From Bacteriovoracales bacterium (GTDB lineage Bacteria; Bdellovibrionota; Bacteriovoracia; Bacteriovoracales; Bacteriovoracaceae): a stretch of DNA of 64,000 bases. How positions within the stretch are numbered: the first letter of the stretch is position 1; every line of letters begins with the position of its first letter. The notes beneath the pieces were generated by a model. That model ran no database searches and was not told where the DNA came from. It saw nothing but the letters and a program-made list of their open reading frames with translations. A program made the translations under genes and the position numbers. The stretch is taken from assembly GCA_030149295.1 (NCBI GenBank), contig JASBRV010000135.1:124001-188000 (forward strand), in the 5' to 3' direction. This document shows, piece after piece, positions 50,325 to 58,446 of this stretch.

Positions 50325-51364
50325 AACCTCTTTTCTTAATCTCCCTTATTTGCCTCTCAAGTTGTGCCAAAATGGGTTATCTTTGGAATCAAGGCTGGGG
50401 TCAAATGTCGTTACTCTCTAGGGCGAGAGATAACCAAGAGGTGCTTAAAGATCCCAATGTCTCTGCTGCAGATAAATTAAAAATTAAGAGGGTAGAAGAG
50501 TTTAAAAGCTACTTTTTCACTTACTGGAAGCGTAAACCTAGTGGGATATACAGTGAGACAACGTTTTTGGACCAAGAAGCTGTCACCTACCTGGTAATTG
50601 CCTCGCCTTATGTTGAAGTGAAGGCGATTGATCACTGCTTTCCCTTTATGGGGTGTTTTCCTTATTTAGGATTCTTTTCACAAGAAAAAGCCCAGCGCTT
50701 TGCCAAGGGACTCCAAGAAGATAGTTATGAGACATATGTAAGGCCTGTTTATGCTTATTCAACCTTGGGCTACTTTGAGGATAAGATTCTATCGAGCTTT
50801 TTTTATTATGATGATTATCAATTAGCGGAGCTAGTATTTCATGAGCTTTTTCACACTATATTTTTTATTAAGAATGAAGTTTCTTTGAATGAAGCACTAG
50901 CGACGCATTTTTCCCGTTTAATGGCCTTTGAGTATTTTAACCTAACAAAGAACAAGATAGAGGCTAAAAAGGCTGAGAGGGCTAAATCTGTGGCCCTAAA
51001 CCGACTCTTTTCTCAAGAGATTAAAAAATACAACGAGTTTTTAAAGAAATCGAATGTGAAGACACCAAAAGAGATCAAAAAACTGAGAAAAGACTATCTT
51101 AAGAAAAAACTTTTGGTGCGCATGAAAGAAAAATGTGAAGAATTGGCCGTCAAAAGATGTTTTCCTCTAGAAAAAGAATGGAATCACGCCTCGCTAGCAG
51201 CTTTTATGACCTACGAGAGTAAGGGAGAAGAGCTTGAGAGTTTGCAAAGGGAAAAAGGCTTAAGCACGAGAGAGTTTTTCGCTTTTTTATCCAAAAATTA
51301 CGAAGAGTATGAGGAACTAGATGTGGAAGAGAAATTTTCAAAATGGCTCTTTCATAAGAAATAA
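50312..51364 (+). CDS. Predicted zinc aminopeptidase lipoprotein (COG4324 type)
   Basis: A 350-residue protein with signal sequence and lipobox ICLSSC. VFHELFHT (H177, E178, H181) with E194 in SLNEALATHF gives HExxH plus a downstream glutamate, the gluzincin arrangement. RDNQEVLKDPNVSAADKLKI and GYFEDKILSSFFYYDDYQLAELVFHE are close to the predicted aminopeptidase family COG4324/PF10023. It likely trims peptides in the periplasm. It starts inside the end of the beta-barrel gene, so the two are coupled. Confidence 0.82.
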   Translation: MVLIKPLFLISLICLSSCAKMGYLWNQGWGQMSLLSRARDNQEVLKDPNVSAADKLKIKRVEEFKSYFFTYWKRKPSGIYSETTFLDQEAVTYLVIASPYVEVKAIDHCFPFMGCFPYLGFFSQEKAQRFAKGLQEDSYETYVRPVYAYSTLGYFEDKILSSFFYYDDYQLAELVFHELFHTIFFIKNEVSLNEALATHFSRLMAFEYFNLTKNKIEAKKAERAKSVALNRLFSQEIKKYNEFLKKSNVKTPKEIKKLRKDYLKKKLLVRMKEKCEELAVKRCFPLEKEWNHASLAAFMTYESKGEELESLQREKGLSTREFFAFLSKNYEEYEELDVEEKFSKWLFHKK

Positions 51365-51369
51365 AGTGG

Positions 51370-51378
51370 TGCCATAAT
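51370..51378 (+). promoter_or_regulatory. Extended -10 element, leaderless gshB start
   Basis: TGCCATAAT matches TGnTATAAT except one base and ends seven bases before the ATG at 51385. No Shine-Dalgarno precedes that ATG. Confidence 0.45.
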
Positions 51379-51384
51379 CGCTTT

Positions 51385-52380
51385 ATGACCTCAAAGCTTG
51401 CTGTGCACATCCTATTTATTGATCCACTAGAGAAATTAAGTCTCAAAAAGGATAGTTCTCTGCAGTTGGCCTTAAGCCTTCAGGAGAGAGGTTATGAGGT
51501 CTATCTTTTGTTCGAAAAGGACTTCTATTTCGATAATAGCGATAAGCCTATGCTTAAAGTTTATAGCTTTAAGGGCTCTTTTTTAGAGGATGGTTGCTAT
51601 CTTAAAGATTTTTTCGTTCTCAAAGAGAGTTGGCAGTCCTTGGATAGCTCTTCAGTTCTTCATATGCGTATTGACCCTCCTTTTGATAGTCGATATTTGC
51701 GATATTTGTGGATGCTTAAAGCACTTCAAGATAGTTTTGGTGTCATTGTTCTTAATGATCCTCAAGGGGTCGCTGGTCACAATGAGAAAATGATTTGCTA
51801 TCAGCTTCAAAATTCTGCTCAAACTTATGTTGGAAGTTCCATTGATGGCTTTCTTAAGTTTTTTCGCCTTCTAAAGAGAGATAAAGATTTTGAAGGTCTC
51901 ATTTTAAAGCCTTTGGATCTTTATCAAGGTATTGGTGTTGAAAAAATTGATAAGGATAAAGAAGAGCCTGAAGTCCTGAGGATATTTCAGGAAAAACTTG
52001 TGGCCTATAGCGGACCTGTTGTCGCCCAGCCTTTTCTTAAAGAAGTTTATTCAGGAGAACTTCGCTCCATTTTTTTCAATGGTAAGCACCTAGGAACGAT
52101 TATAAAGAAACCACCGCAAGGGGAGTTCCTCGCAAATATTGCAAGAGGGGCAAAGTTTGAAAAAGTGGATCTCGATGAAAAAGTATTAAAAGAGTGTGAA
52201 CGAATGTCTCATGAGTTTTCTCAAAAAGGAGTTCCTTGGATTGCTTTTGATATCTTAGGTGACACAATCCAAGAGGCAAACCTCACTTGTCCAGGGCTCT
52301 TGGTAGAGGTTTCGAAAGCTCATGAAAAGAATTTGGCTTTTGATCTTATTGAAGAATTAGAAAGCTATTTAAGTTCCTAA
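51385..52380 (+). CDS. gshB: Glutathione synthetase-like ATP-grasp enzyme
   Basis: A 331-residue ATP-grasp protein of GshB length (about 315). VLHMRIDPPFDSRYL, VLNDPQGVAGHNEKM, VAQPFLKEVYSGELRSIFF and ANIARGAKFEKVDL match, in order, the substrate- and ATP-binding segments of prokaryotic glutathione synthetase, which joins gamma-glutamylcysteine to glycine. Some positions differ (for example the LKPL loop is less glycine-rich), so a related ligase is possible. Glutathione would supply the persulfide dioxygenase at 9.2 kb. No gshA is in the window. The stop overlaps a convergent lipoprotein gene. Confidence 0.82.
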   Translation: MTSKLAVHILFIDPLEKLSLKKDSSLQLALSLQERGYEVYLLFEKDFYFDNSDKPMLKVYSFKGSFLEDGCYLKDFFVLKESWQSLDSSSVLHMRIDPPFDSRYLRYLWMLKALQDSFGVIVLNDPQGVAGHNEKMICYQLQNSAQTYVGSSIDGFLKFFRLLKRDKDFEGLILKPLDLYQGIGVEKIDKDKEEPEVLRIFQEKLVAYSGPVVAQPFLKEVYSGELRSIFFNGKHLGTIIKKPPQGEFLANIARGAKFEKVDLDEKVLKECERMSHEFSQKGVPWIAFDILGDTIQEANLTCPGLLVEVSKAHEKNLAFDLIEELESYLSS

Positions 52381-53177
52381 TTTGCTCTAGGTCCTGGTAG
52401 ATCTTTAGTTCCGTCTGTTGCTAATTGAATTTCGACCTCAAAGCATTCAGTGAGCCAGACCCTGTCATATGGACATAGACCAAGGGCCTCACCTGTTTCA
52501 TATGTATACTGTGATCCGCTCGCCTGATGACTAATGCAACTGTAGTCCCATTCAACATTGAGAAGTTCAATAATTAGTGGATCTGAAGTAATTGGAAAAA
52601 GGCCTTCAAATTCATAAACCCTTGATGGGCAATCAACTGGAACATCTCTAAATTGATGATAGGCCCCTATTCCAGAAGTGGTAACTGAACGTACATTAAC
52701 GCCAATATTCATCTTTTTGAAAGGACTACTGGTGTAGTCACAACTTATGCCTCGACTGTCAGTTCCACGGTTTGTTCTACGAGGTATTACCCTGATACTA
52801 AAACGATCATCAGTATAGAAAATATTTTGATTGAAAGTTGAAGGGAGGTCACTAGCAGTACTAAAGGCAATTTCCCATGAGTTTTTACCATGCATTACTG
52901 CTGGAGGGCTGTTAAGTCTGTAGTAGTTAAGAGACTGTCCAGCATCTGCGATGCCTGGTTCGCTTGGAGAGCCGTAGGGACAACTGCTTGAGCTTCCGCC
53001 GGAAGTTGATCCGCTGGTCGAGCTTCCCGTTGTTGAGCCTGAAGTAGTTCCGATGGGATTCGTGACATTTCCAGAGTTGTTACTGCCTTTGCTGGCAGTT
53101 TTATCCGAACATCCACTGAGTGCGAATCCTAAAAGAAGCACAAAACTAGTTGATAAAATGACTCTTGCCTTTTTCAT
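52377..53177 (-). CDS. Lipoprotein with Gly/Ser/Thr linker
   Basis: A 266-residue protein with a good signal sequence and lipobox ALSGC. Residues 26-68 are a flexible low-complexity linker of Ser, Gly, Thr and Asn. The remaining 200 residues look all-beta with six or so cysteines (SSCPYGS, ISCDYTSS, VDCPSRVYEF, SCISHQ, LCPYDR, ECFEVEI), suggesting disulfide bonds and exposure outside the inner membrane. I recognise no family. It is likely anchored at the outer membrane, presenting a domain on a tether. Confidence 0.75.
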   Translation of the reverse strand: MKKARVILSTSFVLLLGFALSGCSDKTASKGSNNSGNVTNPIGTTSGSTTGSSTSGSTSGGSSSSCPYGSPSEPGIADAGQSLNYYRLNSPPAVMHGKNSWEIAFSTASDLPSTFNQNIFYTDDRFSIRVIPRRTNRGTDSRGISCDYTSSPFKKMNIGVNVRSVTTSGIGAYHQFRDVPVDCPSRVYEFEGLFPITSDPLIIELLNVEWDYSCISHQASGSQYTYETGEALGLCPYDRVWLTECFEVEIQLATDGTKDLPGPRAN

Positions 53178-53313
53178 GTTCTAATCCTTATTAGTCAGGC
53201 TTTTACTGTAAACTTATCGGCTATCGTCAAGATTTCTTAAACTTTGCTAAGTTATTGTTAATTCGAAGAGATGGAACTTGTCTTCTATGGGTCTTAAAGC
53301 ATAAAATAATACT

Positions 53314-53706
53314 GTGGAAAATGATCTAGAAGCCCTGGAAGGCTTAGCACTCAAAAATTATCCTTTGGCATTTGCTCTCTTTCCTGATGAACTTATGGCG
53401 ACGCAATTGCTTATTGATACCGTAAGTAAGTATGTGAGAGTTATTCAATCTGCGGAAGATCTTCATGATGAGAGGCGTGAGATTCGATTTCTACGAAACC
53501 TCATGGGGTTGGCCCAATTGAGAGGAAGTCATTTTCAACAAGGTAAAAAAGAGGAAGCGTTTTATTCTCTCGACATTAAGAAGCGGGCAATCCTCTTCTT
53601 AAGGGAGAAAAGAGGTTTTTCTCTTCTTCAAATTTCAGAAATTCTAGAGACTAGTACAGATGATACCTATCGCCTTTTAAATCGCGCTCGTGAGGTGATT
53701 CTTTGA
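53314..53706 (+). CDS. Reduced sigma-70/ECF-like protein with only region 4
   Basis: A 130-residue protein. The C-terminal half (LDIKKRAILFLREKRGFSLLQISEILETSTDDTYRLLNRAREVI) is a sigma region 4-type helix-turn-helix, which binds -35 boxes. The N-terminal half is helical but shows no recognisable region 2, the part that melts the -10, and is too short (normal ECF length is 170-190). It may be a degenerate sigma factor or a regulator that competes for the -35. The start is GTG at 53314 without a ribosome site. It overlaps the next gene by four bases (TTGA). Confidence 0.62.
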   Translation: MENDLEALEGLALKNYPLAFALFPDELMATQLLIDTVSKYVRVIQSAEDLHDERREIRFLRNLMGLAQLRGSHFQQGKKEEAFYSLDIKKRAILFLREKRGFSLLQISEILETSTDDTYRLLNRAREVIL

Positions 53707-54158
53707 AAAGCTCTTATCTTTATTCACCAGAAAACAAAGACCTCTATCAAGATACTCTCAATGAGTATAATCAAAAAAAATGTGTTTTCTCCCGCAATCT
53801 GATTGCCCTGTTAGAAACGGCAAGCCTTAAACAAGGCCCTTTTTATCAAAAGCATATAAAGGAATGTAGTATTTGTCAGAAGATGGCCCAAGAGTTTTCT
53901 GAAAAAGAAAAGCTTATCAAAGCGGCCATTCCTGTCGCTCGTACACCTAATGATCTTGGGGAAAATATTAAAGCGGACTTAAAAGAGGCCCTAGGTTACT
54001 TAGAAAAGAAGTCTCGACCGGCTCCACGGTGGTCAAGAGAATTAGCAAAAGATGCTCTTAAAGACTTTTTTATCACTATGCCGAAAAGCCAAAGTTTTCT
54101 CAAGGGAGTCATTCTGGCTTTTGGGCTATGGGGCGCTTTAAAACTCTTACTTTATTGA
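53703..54158 (+). CDS. Anti-sigma factor-like membrane protein with zinc-binding motif
   Basis: A 151-residue protein. HIKECSICQ (HxxxCxxC) near residue 56 is the zinc anti-sigma (ZAS) motif, and the last 20 residues (FLKGVILAFGLWGALKLLL) form a membrane helix. This is the layout of anchored ECF anti-sigma factors, though the periplasmic part is nearly absent, so the signal may come from the membrane or cytoplasm. The start is TTG overlapping the sigma-like stop (TTGA). The pairing supports a sigma/anti-sigma unit (inference). Confidence 0.65.
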   Translation: MKSSYLYSPENKDLYQDTLNEYNQKKCVFSRNLIALLETASLKQGPFYQKHIKECSICQKMAQEFSEKEKLIKAAIPVARTPNDLGENIKADLKEALGYLEKKSRPAPRWSRELAKDALKDFFITMPKSQSFLKGVILAFGLWGALKLLLY

Positions 54159-55096
54159 TTAATTCTTAATTGGTAATAAATCGTAAATTGTTCTTTATTT
54201 TCTATTATCGCTTTGGGTGGATTAGGAAGAGATCTAATTTCTCTAAGAGTCGTTTCAAAGAGCTCGTGGATATCATCGTTATGCGAGCTTCGAAGAATTT
54301 TAATTCTTAAAATATTTCCTTCTCTATCAAAATCAATTTTTCCCGTAAGAAGGTGACGTTCTGTACGCATTGCTGTTTGAACTTGAGGAGTGTTTAGTAC
54401 TTTAGAGTGGTAAGAAGAGAGAAAAGCATTCACGTAACTTAAAAAAGTTCTCTTTTGAAAGCTGTAAAAAATCTTTTCCACGGAGTTAAGCTCATCCTCT
54501 GAAACCCCTTCTGGTGGCTCAAAATGGAGGTTAAATCCCGTTCTCTTAAGGACATCTGCCTGAGAGGACTGAGTGCTTAGGTTTTTCAGCATCTCTTGGC
54601 GAAGTCCTTCCTGTCGAGCAAAGTTCTGCATGGCCTCTTTGCTTCTTAGTGCAGTAAGAGGGATACCGCTTTCTGCAGCTTTGATTTCTTTTTTGATAAT
54701 CGGCTCTTTTTCCTTTTTTTCCTGGACCCTTGGGGGCTCTCTTAATTTGGAAATTTCTTTGAGGGACTTAGGGTCAATTTTGGTTTGCAGATTTCTTAAA
54801 GAGAGTCCCTTAGCTCCAGCAGGTCTTTGGCTTTTTTTATTCTTTCCCATGTCTCCACGTGGGGTTTTGATGCTAAAGTTTTTCTTTCCATTTTTGACTC
54901 CTACAACTCTGTATTTTTTCAGCTCTTCCTGACTGATACGCTCAACTTCAATGGATCTGTCTCTTACATCTCCTCTTTGGGCGGGAAAATATCCATTATT
55001 TGTTAAAAAATTAATGAGGATGATTAAGCCTAGAAAGAGGGCATGAACCAGGAAACTGTGAATGGATGCGGTTGCAAGTCTTTTAGTTTCAGTCAC
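54152..55096 (-). CDS. TonB-family protein
   Basis: A 314-residue protein with one N-terminal membrane helix (FLVHALFLGLIILINFLT), a 200-residue charged linker (Lys/Glu/Pro-rich) and a C-terminal domain (TGKIDFDREGNILRIKILR, LFETTLREIRSLPNPP) that matches the TonB C-terminal fold. It differs clearly from the tonB at 41.6 kb in linker and length, so it may serve other receptors or a gliding/export machine. The start is GTG with a weak ribosome site. It is convergent with the anti-sigma gene (seven-base overlap). Confidence 0.75.
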   Translation of the reverse strand: MTETKRLATASIHSFLVHALFLGLIILINFLTNNGYFPAQRGDVRDRSIEVERISQEELKKYRVVGVKNGKKNFSIKTPRGDMGKNKKSQRPAGAKGLSLRNLQTKIDPKSLKEISKLREPPRVQEKKEKEPIIKKEIKAAESGIPLTALRSKEAMQNFARQEGLRQEMLKNLSTQSSQADVLKRTGFNLHFEPPEGVSEDELNSVEKIFYSFQKRTFLSYVNAFLSSYHSKVLNTPQVQTAMRTERHLLTGKIDFDREGNILRIKILRSSHNDDIHELFETTLREIRSLPNPPKAIIENKEQFTIYYQLRINQ

Positions 55097-55250
55097 ATAG
55101 AAAGCCTATCACGTCCCAATAGATTGTCACTAGCCTAATACTTGGGCAAAAGGGACAAATATTCCCTGACTTGACTAAAATGGCGCTCCTTGTAAACATA
55201 ATTTAGGGGCGTTTTATGCCCAACATTCACTATATAAGAAGGTGGAAACC

Positions 55251-56732
55251 ATGAAGGTTAACCTAAAGTCGCTAATTCACGGAAGATCTAAGGCTTTATC
55301 TATGTTGAGTCTCTTTGCTCTCATAGGCTTAAGTAGCGCACTTCAACACTTCTCGAGTCAGACGAGTAGAGTCTTGGCCCTTCAAGATGGTTTACAAACC
55401 TGTTTCACCAGAGTTCACAATACTTATACGGCCCGACTCATTGGGAGCGGCTCTGAATATCTCACAAATAACTTTGTCCAAACCACTGAAGAGTGCATGG
55501 GTGAGGTTATTCGTGTTTATGAAAATTTGAACCTCGCTAATAATATGATTCTTGATGATTTAAATGCGATTGCTAAAGACCTTTCTTGGTTTCATCAAAA
55601 GGCCGTCGCTACTGCAGGTGGTGATGGACTCTTTGAAGGCAACCCAGAAAATGTTCTTCTTTCTACGCTAGGGGCACGTTACGAAAAACTTGAAATCAAA
55701 AAAGAAGAAGTGAATCAAGGGTTGATTAACGCCAAGACAATGATTACAGGTAGAAAAACGAATTTTGCTTTTCTCTTTTATGGCGTCGCTGCCATTGTGC
55801 CTTTGCTTTTAGCCTTTGAGTATTTTCAAAGAAGAAGAAAAGAAGAAGTTCTTGAAAAGAGTGAAAAAGAAGCGAAAGAGTTACTTAAAGAGGGGATTCA
55901 AGACTCTCACAAAGTCCACGATCTTGTGGTCGGTACACTCTCTGCCATGGGTCTTTATCATGTCGTTAAAGTTTTTGAGATCAACAGGGTTACAACGCTT
56001 CAAGAGGGTAAGCCTTCACCTGATGTAAAAGAGAAGGCCTCTAAAGAGGTTAGGAATCAGAAAACAAAGTTGGAAGACACTGCTGGTAAACCAGTCATGG
56101 TTGCCACCAAAAATGCTAACGCGCGCGAGGATCAGGTTAACAAAATTTGGAGTCAACCTGAAAGAAAGACTAAAGAACTTCCTGAGCGGGAATCTTTTGA
56201 GCTTGAGGATGCAATTACTAATGTGATTGATCATATTTCATCGAAAATTTTCACACTTGGTATTAAATTAGACATTAAGACTGAACCAGTAAAAGTTTAT
56301 GGTGAAAGAGAACCCATTGAGCAGGCTTTTTATAATTTACTGATTAATGCTATTGATAATTATAACTTTGATGATCCCCATAAATTTTTAAGTATTACAA
56401 CGAGAAAACTTGGTAGTACTGTCCTCGTTGATTTCTTCGATTCTGGAAATCAATACAGTCTAGAGTTTTTGAGACAAGTTAAGGGGCTCATTGAAACAGA
56501 AGAGGAAAATGTAGATCTTTCAGTGGCTCAAGGACTCATAGAGGAACAAGAATCCAAAATCTCATTTGAAAATGTTGCCAATGAGGATGGAAAACTTGTG
56601 GGGAGAAAGGTTCAGGTTGTTCTTCAAGCAGCGAGAACTCAAACGGAAAAAAAATCAAAGAGAAAACTTGCGAGTGTTGAAAAAACGACCAAGAGAGAGC
56701 TCCTCAAAAAAATAAAAGAAAAACAAGTTTAA
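55251..56732 (+). CDS. Histidine-kinase-like membrane sensor lacking a clear phospho-acceptor
   Basis: A 493-residue protein with two membrane helices (about 17-33 and 172-190) around a helical periplasmic domain. After a charged coiled stretch (about 195-290) comes an HATPase-like region: EQAFYNLLINAIDNY (N-box) and VDFFDSGNQ (G1). The G2 glycines are replaced by DLSVAQGLIEEQ, and no conserved H-box (HE.R.P) is visible. It may be a pseudokinase or bind ATP without signalling by phosphate. AAGGTGG supports the ATG at 55251. The Lys-rich tail is unusual. No response regulator is adjacent. Confidence 0.6.
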   Translation: MKVNLKSLIHGRSKALSMLSLFALIGLSSALQHFSSQTSRVLALQDGLQTCFTRVHNTYTARLIGSGSEYLTNNFVQTTEECMGEVIRVYENLNLANNMILDDLNAIAKDLSWFHQKAVATAGGDGLFEGNPENVLLSTLGARYEKLEIKKEEVNQGLINAKTMITGRKTNFAFLFYGVAAIVPLLLAFEYFQRRRKEEVLEKSEKEAKELLKEGIQDSHKVHDLVVGTLSAMGLYHVVKVFEINRVTTLQEGKPSPDVKEKASKEVRNQKTKLEDTAGKPVMVATKNANAREDQVNKIWSQPERKTKELPERESFELEDAITNVIDHISSKIFTLGIKLDIKTEPVKVYGEREPIEQAFYNLLINAIDNYNFDDPHKFLSITTRKLGSTVLVDFFDSGNQYSLEFLRQVKGLIETEEENVDLSVAQGLIEEQESKISFENVANEDGKLVGRKVQVVLQAARTQTEKKSKRKLASVEKTTKRELLKKIKEKQV

Positions 56733-56744
56733 TGAATCAAAAAA

Positions 56745-56766
56745 AGACTTTACTTTAAAAAAGTCT
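56745..56766. terminator. Bidirectional terminator-like hairpin
   Basis: AGACTT (56745-56750) and AAGTCT (56761-56766) form a six-pair stem with an A-run on the left and CTTTTTG on the right. It lies between the kinase-like stop and the end of the convergent ChaN-like gene. Confidence 0.5.
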
Positions 56767-58407
56767 CTTTTTGTGCTCTTTGTAAGCACTTTCCGGCAAG
56801 AGGGTGCGCAAGAAGTTTTGAAATGAATGGTGGCCAAAGTTGCTATGGCATAGATAGGTCATAAGTTCTTTATATTTTGGATCATTTCTTAGAAGAAAGT
56901 CTTCATAGAGAATATCCCCGAGGTAAAAGCCTATCTTGCGGGCACTTTCATAAGCATGAATGAGGGATTTCGTCTCAAAGTTTTGAATAAGAGGCTTTGA
57001 GCCATCGCATTCTATAATGTTAAGAGTTGTTTTAAGAATTTTCCTATGCTCTTTGTTTTCTGGGGTATCTTCTTCTTTTAATCTCTCTTTAAAATCGCGG
57101 TAACGATCACACTTTCTAAATGGATTAATGACCTTACTTGAAAGATAGCCCATTGTGTTTTGTTTAACCATTAAGATGAACTTTTCAGTGAGAGGATTTT
57201 CCATAAAGACATTTTCATAATTAATGTCGTTTTTTCTAATGGTGATATCTTGGAGATGGAGACCACAAAGAAAACTCATGCGATTTATGGAATAAGAGGA
57301 GCAATAATAATTATTAGAAAAAGGGATACGAAAAACGCGTCCACTAGAAACGAGTCCTTTGAGGAAGTTACTCAGAGTTGCTTTGGGGACTCTTCCAATT
57401 TTGTCGAGAACAAGACTTAAGTTTTGATGTTCATAGAGGTTAAAGTCCTCTAGCTCTTCTTCTGTGGCATCAAACTCTAGCGCTCCTTTAATCTTGCGAC
57501 ATAAGAAAATAAAGTTTTCTGGTACGTTAGAGTGAAGGTTGAGAACTCCCGTATCAAGAATGTAGTCGTGAAGATCAAATTCTGGATCATCCGAAAGGTT
57601 TTCATACCAATAAATGATACTCTCGTATTTAATCCATGGAGGTGACGTTTGAAGGCTGAATTCTCTGGGCGAGAACTTTACGATATGATTATGTTTTTCG
57701 ATATCAAGTTCATGAATCTTCCAATACACCTCGTCTAGGTTTTGGTGAATGATGGTATCTTGATAGTGAGCAAGAATGGGGGTGACTGCTTTTCTCAGTT
57801 TAGCCGGTAATTTATTGGGGACTATATGAAGTTCACCAATGAGTACAAGAAGCCTCTCTTGAGGATTTTTTAGAACAAAGTTTTTGAGTACTTCTGCCGC
57901 CCTCTCATCTCTTTGATCTAAATTTCCTCTACTATTGATAGCGATAATGGATAATTTGTGAGCACGGGCCATCTCAAAGAAAGGCCTGTAATAAGTCCAA
58001 GGGAAGCGCCAGGTATCGTGATAATTAATTGCTTCTAGGAACTCTAATTCTGTAATTTGACGATTGAGGTATTGCTCAATAACTATCTGATGATCTTCAT
58101 GAACAAGTTCAACGCCCAGGCAAAACTTCTTCTTCTGCTTAATAAGCTCCCTTGTTAGCCTTTCTAGGTTTCGTGAGTTTTGGTCAAAAGAATGAAAGTC
58201 TCCAAGAAAAACAACATGAGAGCTTCTTATTGATTGAAAAAGTTCTTCTGTAGTAGAAGGACTAAAGTCTCTGCGAGCATATTTCCTTTGATTTCTCTCA
58301 TAGCTTTTAAGTTCTTTAGATACTTCACCTTCAAGGGCCTTGGCCCTCTTTCTAAGACTTTTATAGATAGAGTGGTGAAGTTCCCAGACTTTCTCTCTGT
58401 CAGACAT
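56755..58407 (-). CDS. ChaN-like protein with large C-terminal extension
   Basis: A 550-residue protein. Residues about 45-260 match the ChaN/PF04187 haem-binding family, which is related to EreA/TraB-type folds: VVFLGDFHSFDQNSRN, CLGVELVHEDHQ, INYHDTWRFPWTYYRPFF and VLIGELHIVPNKLP. The known members are lipoproteins; here no signal peptide exists, so the protein should be cytoplasmic. Residues 260-550 are helical and not recognised. TAAAAT at 58414-58419 (minus strand) lies seven bases before the ATG with no ribosome site, so it may be leaderless. It is transcribed after the methylase-like gene. Confidence 0.68.
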   Translation of the reverse strand: MSDREKVWELHHSIYKSLRKRAKALEGEVSKELKSYERNQRKYARRDFSPSTTEELFQSIRSSHVVFLGDFHSFDQNSRNLERLTRELIKQKKKFCLGVELVHEDHQIVIEQYLNRQITELEFLEAINYHDTWRFPWTYYRPFFEMARAHKLSIIAINSRGNLDQRDERAAEVLKNFVLKNPQERLLVLIGELHIVPNKLPAKLRKAVTPILAHYQDTIIHQNLDEVYWKIHELDIEKHNHIVKFSPREFSLQTSPPWIKYESIIYWYENLSDDPEFDLHDYILDTGVLNLHSNVPENFIFLCRKIKGALEFDATEEELEDFNLYEHQNLSLVLDKIGRVPKATLSNFLKGLVSSGRVFRIPFSNNYYCSSYSINRMSFLCGLHLQDITIRKNDINYENVFMENPLTEKFILMVKQNTMGYLSSKVINPFRKCDRYRDFKERLKEEDTPENKEHRKILKTTLNIIECDGSKPLIQNFETKSLIHAYESARKIGFYLGDILYEDFLLRNDPKYKELMTYLCHSNFGHHSFQNFLRTLLPESAYKEHKKRLF

Positions 58408-58446
58408 ATTTCTATTTTAGACAATTTTAGGAATTAAGAGGGATTT

